Of a stretch of DNA of 64,000 bases, positions 30,392 to 37,868 are shown piece after piece. The position numbers and the translations under genes were made by a program. How positions within the stretch are numbered: the stretch's first letter is position 1; each line of letters begins with the position of its first letter. This stretch comes from Streptomyces sp. NBC_00376 (GTDB taxonomy: Bacteria > Actinomycetota > Actinomycetes > Streptomycetales > Streptomycetaceae), in contig NZ_CP107960.1 in NCBI RefSeq assembly GCF_036077095.1, positions 4,898,001-4,962,000 of the forward strand, read 5' to 3'. The notes beneath the pieces were generated by a model that was given only the letters and a program-made list of their open reading frames with translations, had not been told where the DNA came from and made no database searches.

Positions 30392-31183
30392 TCAGTCCCA
30401 CCAGAAGGACCAGGTCTCCTGGTTCAGCACCATCTTCTCGGCGTAGACGTCCAGGTCGTACGGCGGGTTCTGCTCGATGTTGTCCGGGCAGAACGCGAAG
30501 TGCTCGGCGGCGACCGCGCGGGCCTCCGGGAGGGTGGTGGGCGGGCGGCCGACCGAGACCATCAGGGTGTCGAAGCCCAGCACCACGACCCGTATGCCGA
30601 AGCGGTCCTCCCAGGAGCGGAGCACGGCGCTGAGCCGGGCCGTGTCCTCCTCGTAGTTGACCGGACCCGACCAGCCGATCGCCGCCGGTATGTCCGCGCT
30701 GCGCCGGGCCGGGACGAGCGCCAGCCGTGAGCCGGCGTACCAGCCGTCCGGGCCGACGCACTCCTCGGCGATCGCGGCCGCCAGGTCGTCGGGGGTGTCC
30801 TGCCCCTCGGCGGCCGGGACGGGGGCCAGGCCCGGCCAGTCGCCTTCTGCGGCGTCGAGCTCCTCGGGCGCGCAGTCCTCCCAGTACTCGCTGAGCACCT
30901 CCTCGGCGTCGTGATCGCCGGGGTACGACGTGCTGTCCGGGATCAGGTCCCAGGTGTCGGGCCACTGGTCGCGCCGCCCACCGTCTATCAGCACGGGGAG
31001 CAGCCCGCCCGCCCGCCCGGCCGCGCGCAGCGTGCGCCATGTGCCGTGGGTCGCGGGCTCATCGGCACACCAGAGCAGTGGCTCGTGCCAGGTGCCGTCG
31101 ATCGTGGCGTCCACCAGTGAGCCGGGCGGGAGTTGGAGCCCTGACGTGGCCAGGGACGGAAGCGGATTCGGGAGCGTCGCCAT
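30392..31183 (-). CDS. DUF4253 domain-containing protein
   Basis: A 263-residue soluble protein whose C-terminal 110 residues (LVPARRSADIPAAIGWSGPVNYE ... FGIRVVVLGFDTLMVSVGRPP ... FCPDNIEQNP) fit the DUF4253 family, often found in lineage-specific regions of actinobacteria. The N-terminal half is acidic and Trp-rich (WDLIPDSTSYPGDHDAEEVL). ATG 31183 (MATLPNPLPSL) is chosen; the longer open frame upstream is shadow sequence. Function unknown. Confidence 0.82.
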   Translation of the reverse strand: MATLPNPLPSLATSGLQLPPGSLVDATIDGTWHEPLLWCADEPATHGTWRTLRAAGRAGGLLPVLIDGGRRDQWPDTWDLIPDSTSYPGDHDAEEVLSEYWEDCAPEELDAAEGDWPGLAPVPAAEGQDTPDDLAAAIAEECVGPDGWYAGSRLALVPARRSADIPAAIGWSGPVNYEEDTARLSAVLRSWEDRFGIRVVVLGFDTLMVSVGRPPTTLPEARAVAAEHFAFCPDNIEQNPPYDLDVYAEKMVLNQETWSFWWD

Positions 31184-31250
31184 GACCACGACTCTAGGCG
31201 CGGCCACTGACAATCGGCCGGGCGCCGCAGTGCGGTGTGGCGCGGTGCGG

Positions 31251-31922
31251 CTACGGGTGTGCGTGAACCTCGACGAACGTGGTGGGCGCCGTGGTGCCGT
31301 CGGGCAGTGGTGCGGGCGCGGTGACGTGGCCGAGCGCCTGGCCGTTCGCGCTCTGGCCGGGCCGGCCGGGCCGGAGTTCGCGGTTGACGCGGAGGGTGAG
31401 TTGGCGCCCGTCGGGTGCCGTCGTGACCAGGATGGCTGTGCCGTCCGGGCTGTTGGTGGCGGTGGAGGCGGCGAGCTCCGCCGTGATGCCCGGTTCGTCG
31501 AGCCGGGCGGTGACGGACGGGTCCGGGGTGTCGCTCGTGCTCTGCATCTGCGGCTCGGCCTCGCCGACGACGAGCGCGAGCAGCTGGGCCACGACGACAG
31601 GGTCATGCGCCCCGTCGTACACCCAGCGCTGCCCCAGCACGCCGTGCTCGGTCGTGCCGATGAGTGCGTCGTCGGCGCCCGGGAGCGGTGCGCCTCGGTA
31701 GCTGAACAGCACCTGGTACTCGGCTGGTTGGTCCCCCGAGGTGTCGGTGACCACCATGAACTCGATCCCGACCTCGCCCTTCGGGTCGTCCAGGCGGAAT
31801 CCGCCGGTCCGGGCCAGCTCGGGCTGCTGCCCCGTGCCGCGGTACCAGGGCTGTGCGGGCAGCCAGGTGGTGAGGAGTTCCAGCTTGGTGGGCGTCAGGG
31901 TGGTGTGGTGGATGACAGCCAT
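31251..31922 (-). CDS. Maltokinase N-terminal cap-like domain protein
   Basis: A 223-residue protein starting MAVIHHTTLTPTKLELLTTW, with LPAQPWYRG, FRLDDPKGEVGIEFMVVTD and DDALIGTTEHGVLGQRWVYDGAHD, which match the N-terminal cap domain of actinobacterial maltokinase. The kinase part is absent, so this is a standalone cap-domain protein, common in Streptomyces and of unknown role. It is followed 67 bases later by the DUF4253 gene. Confidence 0.82.
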   Translation of the reverse strand: MAVIHHTTLTPTKLELLTTWLPAQPWYRGTGQQPELARTGGFRLDDPKGEVGIEFMVVTDTSGDQPAEYQVLFSYRGAPLPGADDALIGTTEHGVLGQRWVYDGAHDPVVVAQLLALVVGEAEPQMQSTSDTPDPSVTARLDEPGITAELAASTATNSPDGTAILVTTAPDGRQLTLRVNRELRPGRPGQSANGQALGHVTAPAPLPDGTTAPTTFVEVHAHP

Positions 31923-31952
31923 GGCGGTGGTATTCCTCCCGGGGACGTGGGC

Positions 31953-32204
31953 TCAGACGAGTCGCGGGTCGGCGGCGAAGCCGGCGAAGGCCGTCCAGGT
32001 GGTGGGGGCGACGGTGAGGACGGGGCCGTCGGGGTTCTTGGAGTCGCGGATGTGGATGGCGGCGGGGTGGGCGGCGATCTCGACGCATTCGCCGCCTTCG
32101 CTGCCGCTGTAACTTGATTTCTGCCAGTCGTAGGCGACTTCGAGGCACTGCCCGCCCTCGTCGCCGCTGTAGCTGGACTTGAACCACTTACGTGCAGTGC
32201 TCAT
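31953..32204 (-). CDS. DUF397 domain-containing small protein
   Basis: An 83-residue protein with two in-tandem copies of the DUF397 head: KWFKSSYSGDEGGQCLEVA and DWQKSSYSGSEGGECVEIA, then the single tail IHIRDSKNPDGPVLTVAPTTW. DUF397 proteins are partners of Scr1/DUF5753-type helix-turn-helix regulators. Here the start ATG overlaps the stop of the neighbouring regulator gene (ATGA on the minus strand), but that regulator is broken. The head duplication is unusual; most DUF397 proteins have one or two complete domains. Confidence 0.87.
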   Translation of the reverse strand: MSTARKWFKSSYSGDEGGQCLEVAYDWQKSSYSGSEGGECVEIAAHPAAIHIRDSKNPDGPVLTVAPTTWTAFAGFAADPRLV

Positions 32205-32985
32205 TGCTCTCCCAGCAGACGGTCCAGCAGGCCCACGGTGGCCTCGGGGCTGAGGGCCTGGGCTCGCAGCATCGCATATTTCCGGGCGAGGATGCTGACC
32301 TCATCGGGGTCGGAGACGAGCAGGCTGCCGCGCTGTGTCTCGGAGTAGGCGACGCGCTGGAAGTCCGGCGTTTCCAGCAGGGTGAAGGGGCCGTTCAGTC
32401 CGGCGTGGGTGCGGTGGTTCAGCGGCAGGACCTGGAGGCAGATGCCGGGGAGCGCGGCACACGTCCGCAGGTGGTTCAGCTGCTCCGCATGCCCATCGTC
32501 GTCGAGGAGTTGGAGCATCAGGACCGGTTCCCAGACGACGAAGCTGATGGTCGGGGCGACGGCCGATGAAGGATCTCCTGGCGTTCCAAGCGGGCTTCCG
32601 TCTGGATGGCGACCTTCTCCTCGCTGAAGGCCGGGACCCGATTGCGGAACACCGCCTCGGCGTAGCGGCTCGTCTGGAGGAGGCCCGGTACGACCTGGTT
32701 GTCGTACCAGGACAGCGCCAGGGCCTCCCGTTCCAGTTACAAGTACTCCTCCGCCCACGCCGGGACCAGGTCGATCTCCGGCAGGTTCGCCACCGCCTCC
32801 TTCAACGCGCCCTTGATGTCCAGCCGTTCGTCCAACTTGGCGGCGAGGTCGGGCAGCAGGGCGCGTCTGCCCTGTTCGATGGAGGCGATCGTCTCCACCT
32901 GATGGCCCACCAGGTCCGCGAGTTGGGCCTGGGTCAGGCCGGCCGCCCTGCGGAAGACGGCGACCAGTCTGCCCACGAGTTTCAT
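32201..32985 (-). pseudogene. Scr1-type HTH regulator with DUF5753 domain, disrupted
   Basis: Coding similarity runs through three pieces. The N terminus MKLVGRLVAVFRRAAGLTQA to PAWAEEYL carries the HTH. Then comes an in-frame TAA (32737-32739). The frame resumes with LEREALALSWYDNQVVPGLL to about 32555, where a one-base shift is needed to reach ISFVVWEPVLMLQLLDD and the end of the DUF5753 domain. With one stop and one frameshift the full regulator cannot be made, although the HTH fragment alone could be. The DUF397 partner is intact. Sequencing error could explain one lesion more easily than both. Confidence 0.8.
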
Positions 32986-33067
32986 TGCCGACGCGTTCTT
33001 GCGCTTCCGCTTTCCGGGGTGCATACGGAGCGAACTTCCACGTGCGCGCTCGCGTCACGCGCGCATG

Positions 33068-33092
33068 ACCCGTACAAGAAATCTGTACGGGT
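33068..33092. other. Perfect hairpin between HEAT gene and broken regulator
   Basis: ACCCGTACA (33068-33076) and TGTACGGGT (33084-33092) form a 9-bp stem with a 7-base loop. It lies 10 bases past the HEAT-repeat gene stop (minus strand), so it could be a terminator or an operator of the downstream regulator. Confidence 0.5.
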
Positions 33093-33102
33093 GCGAGTCC
33101 CG

Positions 33103-33906
33103 TCAGGACCGGGGCTCGGGCGGGGTCCATTCGACGGCCTCCCGGACCGTCGCGTCCGGGTCCTGGGCGAGGCGGTGGAGGAGTTCCTTGGCGGCCGGGC
33201 TCGACCAGTTCTCGACGGCCCATACGAGGGCCCTGCGGACCTTCGGGTCCGGGTGGTCCGCGAGGTGCGCCAGTTTGTCGACCGGTCCCCGTCGGCGCAT
33301 CCCGAACCAGTGGAGGGCCTGGACGAGTTGTTCGGAGTCGCCGGGGCTGCCCGCCGCGGCGATCCGGCGCACGAGGACCGCGGAGGCGGGGGGAGGGCCG
33401 TCGAGCGGGTGCGGGCGGCGTTGCCGCAGGCGCTGCGAGCCGTACTCGCCGCGTACCCGGCAGCCGAAGCAGGTGCAGGGCACCTTGCCGTTCGAGTCGG
33501 GGAAGTAGCGCCAGCCGGTGACCTGGCTGACCGCGCGGATGCGGTGCACCTCGCGCTTGGTGACCGGCCGGGGGACGAACACCTCCCAGCCGCGCGGGTC
33601 GGGCAGGGCGGAGACCCGGCGTACGGCTTCGGCCGCCGTGACGGTCGCGGGGTCGCGGTGGTAGCGGCCCAGGGTGACGGGTTCGTCGTCCGGCAGGCGG
33701 ATGTGCACGGCGACGAGTCCGCGCGGGCCGCTGCGCCTGGACAGTTCGCGCAGCCACTGGTGGGTGAGGGTGTACGAGGGGAGGACGGGGAAGCAGTAGA
33801 GGCCCCGTGGCAATGAGGCGTCGCGGCCGTGGCTGATGGCCCGTATTCCGGAGCGGCGGACGCGTGGAGCGTTCGCCGCAGGTGTCAGGTGCACGAACAT
33901 TGCCAT
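33103..33906 (-). CDS. HEAT-repeat domain protein with CxCxxC segment
   Basis: A 267-residue soluble protein. Residues 1-150 resemble an ADP-ribosyltransferase-like or toxin-like mixed fold only vaguely (MAMFVHLTPAANAPRVRRSGIRA; GLYCFPVLPSYTLTHQWLREL), followed by VPCTCFGCRVRGEYG, a possible metal-binding Cys cluster. Residues about 190-260 contain HEAT repeats (HLADHPDPKVRRALVWAVENW; LAQDPDATVREAVEW). No confident family could be named for the N-terminal part. It is the first gene of the minus-strand group and is divergent from the next gene. Confidence 0.72.
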   Translation of the reverse strand: MAMFVHLTPAANAPRVRRSGIRAISHGRDASLPRGLYCFPVLPSYTLTHQWLRELSRRSGPRGLVAVHIRLPDDEPVTLGRYHRDPATVTAAEAVRRVSALPDPRGWEVFVPRPVTKREVHRIRAVSQVTGWRYFPDSNGKVPCTCFGCRVRGEYGSQRLRQRRPHPLDGPPPASAVLVRRIAAAGSPGDSEQLVQALHWFGMRRRGPVDKLAHLADHPDPKVRRALVWAVENWSSPAAKELLHRLAQDPDATVREAVEWTPPEPRS

Positions 33907-33962
33907 GCGGGCGATGCTAACGAGTGGGTGTGCGGTCGGCCGGGTCCGGTGTGTGTTCTGGG

Positions 33963-34442
33963 ATGCTCGGCGGTGTGGATACGGGCAGCGTGGTCGTGCA
34001 GATGATCGTCGTGCGGTGGACCGTGTCGTCCCGGGGCGGCGAGGGTGCCCGACTTCGAAGCCGGGTGCCGAAGGGGTTCCTGCTGCCCGAGGGGGTGTCC
34101 GGGCCCGTTGTCCACCGTGTGGACTGCGACGAGCCGAACGGGTTCGTGCCGCGCTTCCGTACGATCGACAGTCTTCGCCCGCTGGAGAGCGACACGCCGT
34201 TGCGGCTCGCGGTGGAGGCCGACGGCGTACGCGTCTTCGCCGACCGGAACCGGCGGGTCACCGCTCCTCCTGCCCGTCGGCTGGCGGCCGGGCAGTGGCT
34301 GCGCTGGCGGGACACGTCCAGCGGGCGCCGGCGGGTCCGGATGACGCTCGTGAACGTCGCGGCCATCGGCCGCCCTCCGTCGAATCTATTTCTCGGGGCA
34401 CCCGTGTACAGCGCCGAATCCGTGGAGACCTGGATCGGGTAG
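33963..34442 (+). CDS. Hypothetical protein
   Basis: A 159-residue protein, beta-rich and basic (FVPRFRTIDSLRPLESDTPLRLAVEADGVRVFADRNRRVTA; WLRWRDTSSGRRRVRMTLVNVA), with no signal, membrane helix or known motif. ATG 33963 (MLGGVDTGSVVVQ) is chosen among several possible starts. It is divergent from the HEAT gene and followed by an acetyltransferase. The codon pattern is compatible with a real gene, but the family is not recognised. Confidence 0.55.
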   Translation: MLGGVDTGSVVVQMIVVRWTVSSRGGEGARLRSRVPKGFLLPEGVSGPVVHRVDCDEPNGFVPRFRTIDSLRPLESDTPLRLAVEADGVRVFADRNRRVTAPPARRLAAGQWLRWRDTSSGRRRVRMTLVNVAAIGRPPSNLFLGAPVYSAESVETWIG

Positions 34443-34483
34443 CAGGCGGCCCGCCGGCCGTTGTTGATCATCAAGAGTGCAGA

Positions 34484-35101
34484 ATGGGTCGTATGTCGAT
34501 AACGAACACCCCTGAAACGGCAACGGTCGACGATGCTGAGGAGATCGGCCGCATGCTGGCCGGTGCCTTCGACGACGACCCGATGATGCGTTGGTTCTTC
34601 CCCGAGGACTCCTCCCGCGAGGAGGGGATGGCCCGCTACTTCAGCACGATCTTCGCCCGGCAGTACGTCCGGCACGGCGTGTGCGAGCGGACCGGCGCGG
34701 CGGCCGCCTTCTGGGTGTCGCCGGAGGGCCAGGAGAAGGCCGTTCCCGACGCGGAGACCGTCCAGGAGCTCGAGAACATTCTCGGCGACCGGGCTCCGCT
34801 GTTCCGTGAGGCCGTCGAGGCAGCGGCCGAGCACGGGCCGAAGGAGCCCCACTGGTATCTGGCGGTGGTCGGCGCGGACCCGGCCGCCCGGGGGCAGGGG
34901 CACGGGGCGGCACTGCTGCGTTCGGGCCTGGCCAAGGCCGACGCGGCGGGCCTGCCCGTCTACCTGGAGTCCTCCAAGCCGGACAACCTGCCCTTCTACG
35001 AGCACTTCGGCTTCACCGTGCTCGGCGAGGCGGAACTGCCGGGCGGCGGACCGAAGCTGTGGGCCATGCGGCGCGCTCCCCGTACGCGGGACGGCGCCTG
35101 A
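34484..35101 (+). CDS. GNAT family N-acetyltransferase
   Basis: A 205-residue acetyltransferase that uses acetyl-CoA. The acetyl-CoA-binding motif A is VVGADPAARGQGHGAALLRSGLAKADAAGLPVYLE (R/Q-x-x-G-x-G/A signature RGQGHGA) and motif B is NLPFYEHFGFTVLGE. The N-terminal part (EEIGRMLAGAFDDDPMMRWFFPE) is typical of a common Streptomyces GNAT subgroup. ATG 34484 is chosen over 34493 because an AAGAG lies about six bases upstream. The substrate is unknown. Confidence 0.9.
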   Translation: MGRMSITNTPETATVDDAEEIGRMLAGAFDDDPMMRWFFPEDSSREEGMARYFSTIFARQYVRHGVCERTGAAAAFWVSPEGQEKAVPDAETVQELENILGDRAPLFREAVEAAAEHGPKEPHWYLAVVGADPAARGQGHGAALLRSGLAKADAAGLPVYLESSKPDNLPFYEHFGFTVLGEAELPGGGPKLWAMRRAPRTRDGA

Positions 35102-35166
35102 GGACCGCGTACCGACCGACTGGCTGAGACTGGCCGACTCCACGTTCCGCAGCAGTCGGAGAGCGG

Positions 35167-35904
35167 CTAGAGCTTGTCGGCGCAGAGGAGGCGTTCGCTG
35201 TGCACCGGGTCGTTGTCGATCAACGAGTTCTCGGTGAACATGGCGTCCGCCTCGCCGTCGCACGGGTCGTCGAAGCCGCCCACGACGGCGTCCTCAAGGA
35301 TCTTCGTGACCTTGTGGGTGGCGCCGTCCTTCTTGCCCTTGGTGCGGCAGGCCACTTCCGAGACAGGGCTCCCGTTCTTGGCCGCGCTGTGCACACAGTC
35401 ACCGACCTCGATCCGCGGGCCACCGCCCCCGCCGGGGTCGCCGGGGTGCGGGGCCTTCAGGTTGCGCATGCAGGCGTAACCCTCGCCGGAGACCGGCTTG
35501 TCCTCCAGGATCGCGATACTGACCGGCACGTTGACCGCGAAGTCGGAGTTGTCGGAACAGAGAGTGGCCTCGAACGGATCGGGGAAGCCGGTGTCGACCC
35601 GGTAGATGACCTTCGCGACGGCCTCGGGGCCGTCGCAGGGAACCTCGCGGTAGACGACCTTCTGGCCCGGCTCGGCGGCCGCGCACTCACCCTCGGCGAG
35701 GAACTGCTCTCCGTACGACGGGTTCACGGAGGGGGCCGGCGGGGCGACGGCGGTGGCGGATGCCTGGGTCAGGTCCGACGGATGGTCGTCGCCCGCCTTC
35801 CCGCATCCGGTGATCAGCGCCAGCGCCGCGACCGTGGCGGCGGTCGCGGCAGCGGCAGCGTGGCTGCGTGATGACGGCGGTATGCGACCGCTCTTCGTAC
35901 GCAC
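35167..35904 (-). CDS. Putative lipoprotein
   Basis: A 245-residue protein with a type II signal: a basic start (MRTKSGRIPPSSRSHAAAAA) and a hydrophobic helix ending in LALITGC, a lipobox with Cys about residue 34. The mature part is rich in paired Cys (EGECAAAEPGQ, EVPCDGPE, ATLCSDN, YACMRN, GDCVH, VACRT, DPCDG, LLCADKL), pointing to several disulfides on the outer membrane face. The pattern resembles septum-formation-like LppU/DUF proteins of actinobacteria, but no specific function can be given. A basic N-terminal extension precedes the hydrophobic core. Confidence 0.78.
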   Translation of the reverse strand: MRTKSGRIPPSSRSHAAAAATAATVAALALITGCGKAGDDHPSDLTQASATAVAPPAPSVNPSYGEQFLAEGECAAAEPGQKVVYREVPCDGPEAVAKVIYRVDTGFPDPFEATLCSDNSDFAVNVPVSIAILEDKPVSGEGYACMRNLKAPHPGDPGGGGGPRIEVGDCVHSAAKNGSPVSEVACRTKGKKDGATHKVTKILEDAVVGGFDDPCDGEADAMFTENSLIDNDPVHSERLLCADKL

Positions 35905-36174
35905 GTTTCCCCCTCGGGCTCGATCTCCGATTCTACGATCGACTGCCCTCGGGGGAACGTGAGTTGCCGGAGCGCCGAGTCTCGCCTTCGTGGTGGTCGC
36001 GGAGTGGGTGCGGTCACCGCGACAAGGGGGGATACCCCGATCGCCGATGCGGATGACCGCCCCATCGTGCCGACCCGCACCCGGCGGGCACCGTGGAGGG
36101 CACAGAGCAGCGGAGATTGATGAACCGTCAGGTGCGTCGCCGCTGCCGTGACTTCAAGGATTGAGGACGTACAC

Positions 36175-36768
36175 GTGACGAAGCGCAATACGAATTACCT
36201 GCTCGCCGGCCTGATCATCGAGAAGGTGACTGGTCACACGTATGCCCAGGAGATCCGCAAGCGCATCATCGAACCGCTGCATCTGCGCAAGACATACGTG
36301 CCGCGCGCCTCGGCGATCCCCGGACCGCACCCGCGCGGTTACGCGCAGCCCGGCGAGGACGCGCCGCTCCTGGACATCACGGAGGTCGACCCGTCCGTCG
36401 GCGGTGCGGCCGGCGGGATGATCTCCAGCGGCACCGACCTCAACCGGTTCCTGGGCGCCCTCCTCCGCGGAGACCTGCTGCACCCGGCCGAGCTCCGGGA
36501 AATGATGAGGACCCGGGACACCGGCAACGAGGACGGCCGTGCGTACGGCCTCGGTCTGGAGAGCAGGCCGCTGCCCGGCGGGGGTCTCTACTGGGGGCAC
36601 GCCGGTGACTTCCTGGGGTTCGAGACCATGGCCGGTGCCACGGTCGACGGCAGGCGGGCGACGGTCATGGTGAATCTCGGCCCCGGGGGTTCGGACGCCC
36701 AGAGCGATGACATCGAGGCGGCGGTCCGGACGGCCCTGTCCGCGGGCCGTCTCTCGGCCCGCGGGTAG
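36175..36768 (+). pseudogene. Serine hydrolase (class C beta-lactamase/DD-peptidase family), 5'-truncated
   Basis: The 197 codons match only the C-terminal part of a serine hydrolase: NTNYLLAGLIIEKVTGHTYA, the later AAGGMISSGTDLNRFLGALL and YWGHAGDFLGFETMAGATVDG (the HxG motif near the third catalytic block). The N-terminal half, with the SxxK nucleophile and most of the YxN motif, is missing, and 35905-36174 shows no trace of it. GTG 36175 has a fair ribosome-binding site (GAGGAC), so a short product is possible but should be inactive. It is probably a deletion remnant. Confidence 0.78.
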
Positions 36769-36812
36769 CGTGTCCGAGCTCGCCGCCTTCGCCGGGACCG
36801 GGCACCGGAGGA

Positions 36813-37553
36813 TCAGTACGTGAGGGCGGCGTCCATTTCGCTCTGCCAGTAGGTGACGAAGCCGTTGTCGCCCCAGGAGGTGCCGGCGGGGAGCGTCAGC
36901 TCGGCCGGGGCACCCGTGGAGCCCTGGTTGGCCTTGCCGGTGAAGTACACCGAGAGGTGGGTGCCCTTGTGCAGTTCCTGGCCGTCGGGCTCACCGGACA
37001 GCCCGATCGAGGCGTAGGCGGACTGCCCCGGCTCAAGGGTGACCACGGCCTGCGGGATGCTGTCGCGGAGGACCGGGAAGGCGGCCTGGGCGTCGTCGAA
37101 CCGGAGCGCCGGGGCGTGGTAGGCGTAGCAGGGGCCGGAACCGGTGTTGGTCGCGGTGAGCAGCAGGTGGTTGATGGGGCGGCTCACCTTGGTGACGGTG
37201 ACCTTGGTGTTCGAGCCGGTGCAGGTGACGGGGGACTTGCTGCTGTTCCCGGTGGTGCTGCTCTGGCCGTTGGTGTCGCTCTTCCGTCCGCTGGTGGAGC
37301 CGGTGGAGTTCTTGGAGCCGGAGGCCGTGTTCTCGGCCGGGGACTTGGAGTCGGTGCCGGAGTCGGTGTCGGCTCCGGTCCCCTGGGTGTCCTTGCCCGT
37401 TTCCTTGCCCGTGTCCGTGGCGGCGGAGTCGCTCGCCGTGGTCGACGGGCCGGACATCGCGCCGTCCTCGGTGCCGTTGCAGGCGGTGAGCGAGAGGGCG
37501 GCCAGGAGGGCGGTCGCGGCGAGGGCGGTGGTGCGGATGCGGTTGTTGCGCAT
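36813..37553 (-). CDS. DUF4232 domain-containing lipoprotein
   Basis: A 246-residue protein. It has a lipoprotein signal (MRNNRIRTTALAATALLAAL, lipobox LTAC at about residues 22-25), a low-complexity Ser/Thr/Asp/Gly linker (about 30-105) and a DUF4232 domain (TCTGSNTKVTVTKVSRPINHLLLTATNTGSGPCYAYHAPALRF; VTLEPGQSAYASIGLSG; WGDNGFVTYWQSEMDAAL). DUF4232 proteins are secreted or lipid-anchored in actinobacteria and of unknown role. The linker suggests the domain sits beyond the peptidoglycan. Confidence 0.85.
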   Translation of the reverse strand: MRNNRIRTTALAATALLAALSLTACNGTEDGAMSGPSTTASDSAATDTGKETGKDTQGTGADTDSGTDSKSPAENTASGSKNSTGSTSGRKSDTNGQSSTTGNSSKSPVTCTGSNTKVTVTKVSRPINHLLLTATNTGSGPCYAYHAPALRFDDAQAAFPVLRDSIPQAVVTLEPGQSAYASIGLSGEPDGQELHKGTHLSVYFTGKANQGSTGAPAELTLPAGTSWGDNGFVTYWQSEMDAALTY

Positions 37554-37868
37554 GGTGGTGGTACTCCCCGTGCGTGGGCCGGTGTTGATGTTCGGTCAGT
37601 TGTGGCAGATCAGGGCGATGACGATCGTGGTGGACACGATCACCACGCTGATGGCCACGGCATCGATGAGCTCGATGCGGAAGTGGATTCGCACTGCGTT
37701 GTCCCAGTGGTCGCTGCGGTGTGTCCACAGATTGCGGGGTGACGGATTCCGGCCGCAACGCCGAACAGCCCATTGGGGATGCTGGAATGGCTGCGCGTAC
37801 TGTGACCTGGGCAGATTCCACGTCCCTGGAACGGTGTTCCGGGACGGACAAGGAGGGGGAACGCTGCA
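37554..37868. other. Divergent intergenic region
   Basis: These 315 bases lie between the DUF4232 lipoprotein gene and the HTH-membrane gene. Apart from a possible 32-codon hydrophobic peptide on the minus strand (37596-37694) there is no credible gene. No clear repeat or operator was found. Promoters for both flanking genes are presumed to lie here. Confidence 0.55.
37596..37694 (-). CDS. Possible small membrane peptide
   Basis: GTG 37694 opens a 32-residue frame, MRIHFRIELIDAVAISVVIV followed by STTIVIALICHN, nearly all one hydrophobic helix with a charged start. A weak GGGA lies about seven to ten bases upstream. The composition is unlike random shadow translation in this GC-rich DNA, but a peptide this short cannot be confirmed from one sequence. 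Confidence 0.3.
   Translation of the reverse strand: MRIHFRIELIDAVAISVVIVSTTIVIALICHN

Noticed and set aside
33068..33112. tRNA-like arm (hairpin followed by GGGTGCGAGTCCCG)
   Set aside because: The T-arm look-alike lacks a matching acceptor strand and D-arm; the loop is TGCGAGT rather than TTCRANT.
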